This document shows positions 1 through 5,889 of a stretch of DNA of 9,483 bases, in pieces. The DNA lies in contig JBDSCZ010000240.1 of assembly GCA_039920865.1 (NCBI GenBank), positions 1 through 9,483 of the forward strand, given 5' to 3'. Origin of the DNA: AVCC01 sp039920865 (GTDB taxonomy: Bacteria; Pseudomonadota; Gammaproteobacteria; Burkholderiales; Burkholderiaceae_D). A program made the position numbers and the translations under genes. Under the pieces are notes generated by a model. That model was not told where the DNA came from and searched no databases. It saw only the letters and a list, made by a program, of their open reading frames with translations. Position 1 is the first letter of the stretch, and every line of letters starts with the position of its first letter.

Positions 1-56
1 CCACGGTTAAGCGCATTGAGTTGCTCCAGCCAGGTTTTGAAGTCCAGCGTTTTCAT
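1..56 (-). CDS. Start of a minus-strand gene, possibly an insertion-sequence transposase (cut by the window edge)
   Basis: Reading the minus strand from an ATG at 56-54, an open frame of 18 codons runs off the window edge (begins MKTLDFKTWLEQLN). A strong Shine-Dalgarno sequence, GGAGGG, lies at 69-64, seven bases before the ATG, which makes this a credible translation start. The opening (a basic start followed by a short amphipathic helix) reminds me of the first residues of IS1595-family transposases, but 18 residues are too few to prove a family. A sequence resembling an insertion-sequence end lies about 60-70 bases upstream, which is a usual leader length for a transposase. It could instead be any small chromosomal gene. 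The start is well supported; the product is a guess. Confidence 0.45.
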   Translation of the reverse strand, partial: MKTLDFKTWLEQLNALNR

Positions 57-126
57 GACTTTGCCCTCCGTCAACACTAGTTGTCAAAAATTAGACTTCA
101 AATCAACAGTTAAGTGCGACATAGCC
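1..126 (-). mobile_element. Possible terminal part of an insertion sequence (IS1595-like, tentative)
   Basis: On the minus strand the sequence from 126 begins GGCTATGTCGCACTTAACTG and leads within 70 bases to the ribosome binding site and ATG of the partial gene at 56. A short terminal sequence, then a short leader, then a transposase is the usual plan of a simple insertion sequence. The outer boundary is uncertain by a few bases (126-128). The opposite end, and any 8-base target duplication, lie outside the window, so the terminal inverted repeat cannot be confirmed. Confidence 0.33.
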
Positions 127-357
127 AAATAATATGGAGTATCGGTTAAAAATATTGCGCTCCCGCTTATATTCATTTCGCTTTTAAAAATACATGGCAC
201 AGTATATTGAATTGGTGAAAGCGCAGGAAAATCGTTTTTTCGTCGCATCCGGCAGCAGTCCGGGTACCCGCGGCAGCACGACTTTTCATTCTGCGCCAGC
301 TTTGCGGTGATCCGCTTCCGATAAGCCACTCTCGCCAATTCCGCCACTCCCGCTACA
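127..357. other. Intergenic stretch upstream of birA with no convincing gene
   Basis: About 230 bases. The left half is AT-rich and contains TATGGAGTAT (133-142) followed by TTAAAA, a combination seen again at 5740. The right half is GC-richer and contains the perfect 10-base palindrome CGGGTACCCG (261-270) flanked by two direct copies of CGGCAGCA (250-257 and 271-278). A 38-codon open frame (194-310, +) has no ribosome binding site and is not called. The promoter for the birA operon must lie here or in the presumed insertion sequence. The only -10-like hexamer close to the gene is TACAAT at 354-359, with no recognisable -35 partner. Confidence 0.6.
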
Positions 358-1173
358 ATGCGCGGCATGGATATTTCGCTTTCACAATCACGCATCGCCG
401 CATTGCGCCAGGCTAGCGCGCAACAGGTTGCCGTCGAGGTGGTGACTGAGACCGGCTCCACCAATGCCGACCTGCTGGCGCGGCTGGAGCAGTTGTCGTC
501 GCCGCTGCTGCTGGCGGCCGAGAGCCAGACGGCCGGACGCGGCCGGGCCGGACGCAACTGGCATTCTGCGCCCGGCGCCAGCCTGACTTTTTCGCTGGCA
601 TGGCGCTTCGACCGTCCGTTGCAGTCGTTGCTGGGACTGCCGCTGGCGGTCGGCGTGGCGCTGGCGGAGGCGCTGGCGGCGCTCGATGTGCCGGTCGCAC
701 TGAAGTGGCCGAACGATGTATTAAAAGACGGCAAGAAACTGGCCGGCATCCTGCTCGAGACGGTGGCTTTGCCGGCCACAAAGCAAGGCGGGCCGGGCGG
801 CACCTGGGTGGTGATCGGCATCGGTTTGAATTTGAGCATGCCGGACCGGCTCGAAGCGCAAATCGGTCACGCGGTGGCCGATGCGCCCTGGCTGGCGCGG
901 ATGGATCGCAGCCGCTTGCTGGCGGCATTGCTGAACGCGCTGGCGGAGGTGTTGAGCCAGTTCGAGGAGGGCGGTTTCAAGGCATTCATGGCGCGCTGGA
1001 ACAGCCTGCATGCGTATGCCGGGCAAACGGTGCTGATCCTGGATCACGGCCGCGTGTTGCAGCAGGGGCGCGCGGCCGGTGTCGATGCGAGCGGTTGTTT
1101 GCTGCTGGACACCGCAACCGGTCGCGTCGCGGTGGTCGCCGGCGACGTATCACTTCGCGTCAAGGAAAATTGA
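358..1173 (+). CDS. birA: Biotin--[acetyl-CoA-carboxylase] ligase, short form without DNA-binding domain
   Basis: Activates biotin with ATP and attaches it to a lysine of the biotin carrier domain of carboxylases in the cytoplasm. The 271 residues show the catalytic hallmarks in order: STN (34-36), the biotinyl-AMP loop GRGRAGRNW (60-68), KWPND (116-120), KLAGIL (127-132, with the lysine that matches the catalytic lysine of E. coli BirA), GIGLN (154-158) and a C-terminal small beta domain ending GDVSLR (262-267). Compared with 321-residue E. coli BirA, the motifs sit about 55 residues earlier, so the N-terminal winged-helix repressor domain is absent. This should be an enzyme only, not a biotin-operon repressor. 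An in-frame stop at 322-324 rules out a longer form. The start is ATG 358 or ATG 367; neither has a ribosome binding site. coaX begins two bases after the stop, so the genes are co-transcribed. Function is secure; the exact start is not. Confidence 0.95.
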   Translation: MRGMDISLSQSRIAALRQASAQQVAVEVVTETGSTNADLLARLEQLSSPLLLAAESQTAGRGRAGRNWHSAPGASLTFSLAWRFDRPLQSLLGLPLAVGVALAEALAALDVPVALKWPNDVLKDGKKLAGILLETVALPATKQGGPGGTWVVIGIGLNLSMPDRLEAQIGHAVADAPWLARMDRSRLLAALLNALAEVLSQFEEGGFKAFMARWNSLHAYAGQTVLILDHGRVLQQGRAAGVDASGCLLLDTATGRVAVVAGDVSLRVKEN

Positions 1174-1175
1174 AC

Positions 1176-1976
1176 ATGCTGCTATTGGTCGATGCCGGCA
1201 ATACCCGGATCAAGTGGGCGTTAGTGGATGCAACCACGCAATTGGGCCGCTGGAACACCTTCGGCTCGGTCAGTCACGCCGAGGTCGGCACGCTGGCGCA
1301 GGCCTGGCGAGGCCTGCGCTGGTCGCGCGCGCTGCTGTCGAACGTGGCTGGCGCTGCGCTGCGCCAGCGCCTGGAGGCGGCTTTGGCCGCTGCCACTGCG
1401 CTGCGGCCGGCGCAGATCGACTGGTTCGCTGCAACGCTGCAACAAGGCGGGGTGCGCAACGGCTATCGCAATCCGGCCCAGCTCGGCTGCGACCGTTTCG
1501 CGGCGCTGATTGGCGCCCACGCGCTGTTCCCGCAGCAAGCGCTGATCGTCGCTACCTGCGGCACCGCCACCACCGTCGATGCACTTAGTCCGGATGGGGT
1601 TTTTGTCGGCGGGATGATCCTGCCGGGGCTGGGTTTGATGGCTTCTGCGCTGGCCGGCAATACCGCGCAATTGCCGCAAGTGGAGCAAGTATTGCAGCAG
1701 CCGCCGAGTCTGGCGCTGCCGCTATCGCCGATGTTTGCCGACAATACCGATGACGCGATTGTGTCCGGTTGCATCGCGGCCCAGGCCGGCGCCATCGAGC
1801 GCGCGCTGGCGGCGCATGCGCGCGAGCATGCGGCGGTGCAGTGCGTGCTGGCCGGCGGCGCTGCGGCGTATATCGCGCCGCAACTGCGGGTGGCGCATCA
1901 AATCGTCGATAATCTGGTGCTTATCGGCTTACAACTCGTGGCGCTGCAGGCCGCGGATTCGGACCCATCATGTTGA
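1176..1976 (+). CDS. coaX: Type III pantothenate kinase
   Basis: Phosphorylates pantothenate with ATP, the first committed step of coenzyme A synthesis, in the cytoplasm. The 266 residues fit the ASKHA-fold CoaX family (founding beta-proteobacterial member: Bvg accessory factor, Baf, of Bordetella). Visible motifs: the phosphate-binding DAGNTRIKW at 6-14; GCDRF at 104-108 with the presumed catalytic aspartate D106; CGTATTVDA at 128-136; GGMILPG at 145-151; and a glycine-rich GGAAA at 227-231. Type III enzymes are generally insensitive to CoA feedback and need a monovalent cation (family knowledge). The start is ATG 1176, with AAGGA at 1162-1166 nine bases upstream, inside the end of birA. The reading frame is open far upstream (to 600), but that part overlaps birA and is not coding. 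The stop overlaps the next gene by seven bases, indicating translational coupling. No truncation or missing motif is seen. Confidence 0.95.
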   Translation: MLLLVDAGNTRIKWALVDATTQLGRWNTFGSVSHAEVGTLAQAWRGLRWSRALLSNVAGAALRQRLEAALAAATALRPAQIDWFAATLQQGGVRNGYRNPAQLGCDRFAALIGAHALFPQQALIVATCGTATTVDALSPDGVFVGGMILPGLGLMASALAGNTAQLPQVEQVLQQPPSLALPLSPMFADNTDDAIVSGCIAAQAGAIERALAAHAREHAAVQCVLAGGAAAYIAPQLRVAHQIVDNLVLIGLQLVALQAADSDPSC

Positions 1977-2683
1977 AATTCATTTTCTGGATATTGTTGC
2001 TGGCCAACGCTGCGCTACTGGCGTTGAACCTGGGCTATCTGGGCGCGATCGCACCGGACGGGCGCGAGCCGCAGCGCAGCAAACGACAAATCCATCCGGA
2101 ACAGCTGGCTCTGCTGGCACCCGCGGCCGCCACTGCGAACCCTGAGGCGGTGGCTACGGCAGTTCCGGCTCCAGCCACCGCTCCCGTCCCCGCTGCGGTC
2201 CCAACCCCGACCCCTGCGCCTGCCTTGGTTGCTTGCACTGAAATCGGTGATTTCACGCTGGCGCAGGCCAGTCGTTTTGAGGCGCAGATCGCGGCGCTGG
2301 GGCTGGGCGACCGGCAATCGCGCCGCAATGTGCGCGAAGTCGCCAGTTACATGGTGTATATCCCGCCGCAAGGCGAACAGGCCGGGGCGCAGAAGAAGGT
2401 GGAGGAGTTGCGCCAGCGCGGCGTGACCAATTTCTTCGTGATGCAGGATAATTCCGATCTGCGCTGGGGTATTTCGCTGGGCGTATTCAAGACCGAAGCT
2501 CAGGCCAAAATCCTGTTGGCCCAGTTAAAGCAGCAAGGCGTGCTGTCGGCCCGGATCGGTGCCCGCAGCGCGGCTACCAGCAAGGTGATGTTTCAGATGC
2601 GTGACCTGGATCCGGCTGGCATCGCGGTGTTCGGCAGGATTGCCGCAGATTTTCCGCAGCAGCAGTTGCGCCGTTGCAAGTAA
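1970..2683 (+). CDS. Membrane-anchored SPOR-domain protein
   Basis: A 237-residue protein with three parts: a hydrophobic segment at about 4-24, an Ala/Pro-rich linker (about 50-87, with alternating PAP, PTP and PVP units), and a C-terminal domain (about 124-200) with the SPOR pattern: a beta strand (ASYMVYIPP), a helix (KKVEELRQRG), a strand (FFVM), then SLGVF and a second helix ending QGVLSARIG. SPOR domains bind denuded glycan strands of septal peptidoglycan, so a role at the division site or cell wall is likely but unproven. Cysteines at 89 and 236 bracket the domain and could pair in the periplasm. Oddly, the positive charges lie after the hydrophobic segment (R32, R36, K38, R39) with only K3 before it, the reverse of what a periplasmic C-terminus usually needs. 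The gene overlaps coaX by seven bases and ends the unit 13 bases before a converging gene. No terminator is apparent. Confidence 0.85.
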   Translation: MLKFIFWILLLANAALLALNLGYLGAIAPDGREPQRSKRQIHPEQLALLAPAAATANPEAVATAVPAPATAPVPAAVPTPTPAPALVACTEIGDFTLAQASRFEAQIAALGLGDRQSRRNVREVASYMVYIPPQGEQAGAQKKVEELRQRGVTNFFVMQDNSDLRWGISLGVFKTEAQAKILLAQLKQQGVLSARIGARSAATSKVMFQMRDLDPAGIAVFGRIAADFPQQQLRRCK

Positions 2684-2696
2684 CCACGTTGCGGGA

Positions 2697-3821
2697 CTAC
2701 AGCATGTTGCGCTGTTCGGTCAGCGTGCCGTTGACTGATTCAAAAATCACGATGGTGCCGTCGCGGATGTCGCCCTTTTCGTCGAACGACAGCGAGCCCT
2801 GCACCTTGCCATTGAATGACTCCTTGCTGATTTCAGCCAGGTACACATTCGGCTCGGTCGAGTTGGCGCGTTGCATCGCTTGTGCAAACAGATGAATGCC
2901 GTCATAGGCCAGCGCCGAATAGGCTCCCGGTACGCCGAACCGGGTTTTGTACAGTTCGGCAAATCCGATCCCGGCCGATAGCCAGGAGGGTGGCACGCCC
3001 GCGATTGAACAGTAGAAATCGTTGTCGCCGCTGCCTTCCGCATGCTTGATGGTGGAGCCGTCGCACATCGCATCGCCTGCCACGTACTTGGCGCTGGAAC
3101 CGGCCTTGCGCAGGGCTTTCAGCAGCGGCATTCCGGTAGCTTCGTCACCGCCGAAAAAGATGATGTTGGCATTGGATTCGATGATTTTTTGCGCCAGCAG
3201 CGCAAAGTCGGCGTTGCTGCCGTCTACGCTGTCGTGCTGGAGGACGAGCTTGGCGCTCTGCAGGGACTTGCTCACTTCTGCCGCCAGACCGGCTCCGAAC
3301 AGGGTGCCGTCATCGACCAGATATACCGATTTCGGATGCAGTTTGTTCTGAATCAGATGGCCCAGCGCGGCACCTTGCGCAATATCGTCGGCGGTGATGC
3401 GAAATGCGGTTTTCAGGCCCATACGGGTGTATTTCGGGTTGGTGGAAACGGATAATTGCGGAATCCCGGCGCTTGCATATAGTGGCGCGGCGGCAATCGT
3501 CACTCCGGAGTTGAAGTGGCCGAACACCGCCGCAACTTTCATGTCGATCAAGCGTTTGGCGGCAAGTTGCCCCTCTTCCGGCGACGCCTTGTCGTCCTCG
3601 ACCACCAGTTCGAAGTGGGCGCGCTTGCCGTTGATCATGAAAAAATCCTTGTTCAACTCGTCCACAGCCACTTCGGCGCCGTGCGCTATGTCTTTGCCGT
3701 ATTGCGCCAGCGGCCCGCTCATCGGTGCGACCACGCCTATCTTCACGTTGACATCGCGGCTGCATGCGCCCAGCAAAGTTGCTGCGGCGAGGATGCATGC
3801 AATGCGTTTAAGTGGTTTCAT
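2697..3821 (-). CDS. Lipoprotein solute-binding protein of the branched-chain amino acid (LivJ/LivK) ABC transporter class
   Basis: A 374-residue type I periplasmic binding protein. A signal peptide with lipobox LLGAC puts the lipid-bearing cysteine at C20. The mature part has features of the LivJ/LivK class: KIGVVAPMSGPLAQYGKD (27-44), a helix with AVDELN (52-57), VVEDDKASPE (73-82), AAVFGHFNSGVTIAAAPLY (97-115), SVSTNPKYTR (124-133), GDEATGMPLLKALRKAG (225-241) and the late ALAYDGIHLFAQAM segment (303-316). Ligands of the family include Leu/Ile/Val, other amino acids, amides and urea; the ligand here cannot be read from sequence. A good ribosome binding site, AGGAG (3831-3827), precedes the ATG by five bases. 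No permease or ATPase gene lies in the window, so it is an orphan here. Residue +2 after the cysteine is Ser, which under the E. coli sorting rule would not retain the lipoprotein in the inner membrane. It converges on the SPOR gene and diverges from argB. Confidence 0.9.
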   Translation of the reverse strand: MKPLKRIACILAAATLLGACSRDVNVKIGVVAPMSGPLAQYGKDIAHGAEVAVDELNKDFFMINGKRAHFELVVEDDKASPEEGQLAAKRLIDMKVAAVFGHFNSGVTIAAAPLYASAGIPQLSVSTNPKYTRMGLKTAFRITADDIAQGAALGHLIQNKLHPKSVYLVDDGTLFGAGLAAEVSKSLQSAKLVLQHDSVDGSNADFALLAQKIIESNANIIFFGGDEATGMPLLKALRKAGSSAKYVAGDAMCDGSTIKHAEGSGDNDFYCSIAGVPPSWLSAGIGFAELYKTRFGVPGAYSALAYDGIHLFAQAMQRANSTEPNVYLAEISKESFNGKVQGSLSFDEKGDIRDGTIVIFESVNGTLTEQRNML

Positions 3822-4057
3822 TTGCTCTCCTGGTGGTGCGGATCATGGATTCGGCTTCATGCTGATTCGTGCCGCATCAATAGCTTTTGATGATAGTGCC
3901 ATTAGGAATTTTTTGCCCGAAAAAAATTTCATGACGATCTGCCAAAAAATTTTTCACCACTTTATTGGCACAATGAAAACATATCCGATTTGCTAGCGTG
4001 ACTGTGGGGTGAAACGATTTTCCCTGTAAAATCGCGGAAAACATTTCAGGATCTGCC
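3822..4057. promoter_or_regulatory. Divergent intergenic region between the solute-binding protein gene and argB, with phased A/T tracts
   Basis: This 236-base region must carry promoters for both directions. Its middle is strongly AT-rich: T-tract 3909-3914, A-tract 3920-3926, A-tract 3944-3949 joined to T-tract 3950-3954. The tract centres are about 11 and 23 bases apart, close to one and two helical turns, which suggests intrinsically bent DNA. The first pair also forms an imperfect AT hairpin around GCCC. A -10-like TATCAT on the minus strand (3895-3890) could serve the solute-binding protein gene, but no clear -35 accompanies it. I see no operator I can name and no small gene. Confidence 0.45.
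4027..4032 (+). promoter_or_regulatory. Possible -10 element of the argB promoter
   Basis: TAAAAT lies 25 bases before the argB ATG. Transcription from it would start near 4039 and give a leader of roughly 20 bases that still includes the ribosome binding site AGGA (4048-4051). No good -35 hexamer is found at 16-18 bases upstream (the region reads GTGGGG), so this is only a weak candidate. Confidence 0.28.
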
Positions 4058-4981
4058 ATGACCGCACTCTCTCCTCTTGATCTCCATCCCAGCGGCAATT
4101 TAAATTCCGTCGCGCCGGAAATCAAGGCCGAAATACTCGCTGAAGCATTGCCATACATCCGAAAATTCCACGGCAAGACCATTGTCATCAAATACGGCGG
4201 CAACGCGATGACCGACGAACACCTGAAGCACGGCTTTGCGCGCGACGTGATCCTGCTCAAGCTGGTCGGCATGAATCCGGTGGTGGTGCACGGCGGCGGC
4301 CCGCAAATCGATAGCGCTCTGAAGAAGATCGGCAAGCAGGGCACGTTCGTGCAAGGCATGCGCATCACCGACGAGGAAACCATGGAAGTGGTCGAATGGG
4401 TGCTGGGCGGCGAAGTGCAGCAGGACATCGTGATGCTGATCAACCATTACGGCGGCCAGGCAGTCGGCCTGACCGGCAAGGATGGCGGCCTGATCCGGGC
4501 CCGCAAGATGCGGATGCCGGATAAGGAAAAACCGGGCGAATTCCTCGATATCGGCTTCGTCGGCGAAATCGCCGCGATCAACCCGGCGGTGGTCAAGGCG
4601 CTGCAGGATGATGCCTTCATCCCGATCATTTCGCCGATCGGCTTTGGCGACGACGGCCAGGCGTACAACATCAACGCCGACGTGGTGGCTGGCAAGATCG
4701 CCGAAATCCTGCGGGCAGAAAAGCTGATCATGATGACCAATATCGCCGGCGTGCAGGATAAGGCAGGCAATCTGGTGACCGACCTGACCGCGCGTGAAAT
4801 CGATGAAATGTTTGCCGACGGCACCATTTCCGGCGGCATGCTGCCGAAGATTTCGTCGGCGCTGGATGCGGCCAAATCGGGCGTCAACACCGTGCACATC
4901 GTCGATGGCCGGATCGCCCATTCGCTGTTGCTGGAAGTGTTGACCGAACAGGCGTTCGGCACCATGATCCGCAGCCACTGA
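4058..4981 (+). CDS. argB: Acetylglutamate kinase
   Basis: Phosphorylates N-acetyl-L-glutamate with ATP, the second step of arginine synthesis, in the cytoplasm. At 307 residues it matches the long bacterial form. Motifs: KYGGNAM (45-51) with the phosphate-binding lysine K45; HGGGPQI (78-84); QGMRITDEETMEVV (99-112); LTGKDGG (138-144); NINADVVAGKIA (204-215); GGMLPK (259-264); and the closing GTMI segment. About 40 residues precede KYGGN and include LAEALPYIRKF, the extra N-terminal helix known from arginine-inhibited hexameric enzymes (Pseudomonas, Thermotoga), so feedback inhibition by arginine is likely. The start is ATG 4058 with AGGA at 4048-4051, six bases upstream. The next gene begins one base after the stop, suggesting co-transcription. 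No ARG box was recognised upstream by eye. Confidence 0.97.
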   Translation: MTALSPLDLHPSGNLNSVAPEIKAEILAEALPYIRKFHGKTIVIKYGGNAMTDEHLKHGFARDVILLKLVGMNPVVVHGGGPQIDSALKKIGKQGTFVQGMRITDEETMEVVEWVLGGEVQQDIVMLINHYGGQAVGLTGKDGGLIRARKMRMPDKEKPGEFLDIGFVGEIAAINPAVVKALQDDAFIPIISPIGFGDDGQAYNINADVVAGKIAEILRAEKLIMMTNIAGVQDKAGNLVTDLTAREIDEMFADGTISGGMLPKISSALDAAKSGVNTVHIVDGRIAHSLLLEVLTEQAFGTMIRSH

Positions 4982-4982
4982 T

Positions 4983-5699
4983 TTGCGCCATCGATCCGGG
5001 TCGCGATCGGGTCCGTTGTGGCTGTTCGACCTCGACAACACGCTGCATAACGCATCGCACGCGATCTTTCCAGCCATCAACGTCAACATGAATGCGTTCA
5101 TCGCGCAGGCTTTGGGCACTGCGGACGGGCCGGCCGATCCCGATCTGGTCAATGCGATCCGGATCGATTACTGGCAGCGCTACGGTGCGACCTTGCTCGG
5201 CATGGTCAAGCATCACGCGGTGCGGGAGGCGGATTTCCTGCACGCCGCCCATTGCTTCGACGATGTCAGGACGATGATCCGGGCCGAGCGCGGCCTGGCG
5301 CAACTGCTCAATCGGTTGCCTGGACGCAAGATATTGCTGACCAATGCGCCACGCCAGTATTCGCGCGCGGTGCTGCGCCATCTCGGCTTGCACCGGCATT
5401 TTGCCGCGCACGTTCCGATCGAGTCGATGCGGGTGCATGGCAAGTTGCGGCCCAAACCGTCCGGCCTGATGCTGCGCCAATTGATGGCCAGACAGCGCGT
5501 CTGCGCCAGTCGCTGCATTCTGGTCGAGGATACCGCGGCAACCCTGAAAGTGGCGCGTGCGCTGGGCATGCGCACTGCATGGGTAACCCAATACCTGGCT
5601 GTGCCGGGTGCGAAAAGGCGCTGCGCCCGCGCCGATTACATTGACGTCAAGGTAAGTTCGGTCAGACAATTGCCGGCCCAAATGCATCGTTTGCGCTGA
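4983..5699 (+). CDS. HAD-superfamily hydrolase, probable pyrimidine 5'-nucleotidase
   Basis: A 238-residue haloacid-dehalogenase phosphatase. The four family motifs are present: FDLDNTL (15-21; D16 nucleophile, D18 general acid), ILLTNAP (117-123; T120, N121), RPKPSG (156-161; K158 lysine) and ILVEDTAATL (179-188; E182, D183 for Mg2+). A helical cap of the pyrimidine-5'-nucleotidase type (relatives of yeast Sdt1) fills residues 25-110, including YWQRYGATLLGM. The expected job is removing phosphate from pyrimidine mononucleotides or damaged nucleotides; the true substrate is unknown. The start is taken as TTG 4983, one base after the argB stop: an in-frame stop at 4965-4967 blocks anything longer, and there is no ATG or GTG before the catalytic motif. 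No clear ribosome binding site is seen, so translation probably depends on ribosomes finishing argB. The product is fairly sure at superfamily level, less so for the substrate. Confidence 0.88.
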   Translation: MRHRSGSRSGPLWLFDLDNTLHNASHAIFPAINVNMNAFIAQALGTADGPADPDLVNAIRIDYWQRYGATLLGMVKHHAVREADFLHAAHCFDDVRTMIRAERGLAQLLNRLPGRKILLTNAPRQYSRAVLRHLGLHRHFAAHVPIESMRVHGKLRPKPSGLMLRQLMARQRVCASRCILVEDTAATLKVARALGMRTAWVTQYLAVPGAKRRCARADYIDVKVSSVRQLPAQMHRLR

Positions 5700-5741
5700 T
5701 TTGGATGCATAATGGCAACTTATATGTAGATTTGTATCTTA

Positions 5742-5804
5742 TGGAGTATTTTAAAATGTCGCATGAAATTATGCGGTAAATGGTAGTTTTTTTGCCATAC
5801 TCCA
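5742..5804. repeat. Nested inverted repeats between the HAD gene and slmA
   Basis: Arms TGGAGTAT (5742-5749) and ATACTCCA (5797-5804) form an 8-base inverted repeat separated by 47 bases. Inside lies a second hairpin, CGCAT (5760-5764) and ATGCG (5771-5775) around a six-base loop, followed after 11 bases by a run of seven T (5787-5793). The inner hairpin is too short and too far from the T run for a confident terminator, although it may end the argB/HAD transcript. No matching target duplication flanks the outer arms, so it does not look like a recent miniature transposable element. It may be a regulatory site for slmA. Confidence 0.4.
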
Positions 5805-5889
5805 GTTGAATGATATCTCCGCACATCTTGCACAAAAGCATCAAGGGACATCTTGACCTGGCAATAGTGCATTCATTTTTTTCGAGAAT

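Noticed and set aside
194..310. 38-codon plus-strand open frame upstream of birA
   Set aside because: No ribosome binding site, no recognisable motif, and length expected by chance.
84..839. Long minus-strand open frame (251 codons) covering the birA upstream region and half of birA
   Set aside because: It lies antisense to a clearly recognised birA, is low-complexity Ala/Ser/Arg-rich over that part, and is explained by GC-rich codon shadowing.
600..1175. Upstream extension of the coaX frame across birA
   Set aside because: The extension is Gly/Arg/Ala-rich shadow sequence; CoaX homologues start at the MLLLVDAGN segment, which has its own ribosome binding site.
3965..3995. TTGGCAC followed by TTGC, resembling a sigma-54 promoter upstream of argB
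   Set aside because: The GG and GC dinucleotides are not ten bases apart as sigma-54 requires; the spacing is far too long.
5760..5793. Hairpin plus T run as an intrinsic terminator after the HAD gene
   Set aside because: The stem has only five base pairs and the T run starts 11 bases after it, so it is listed only as part of an inverted-repeat region.
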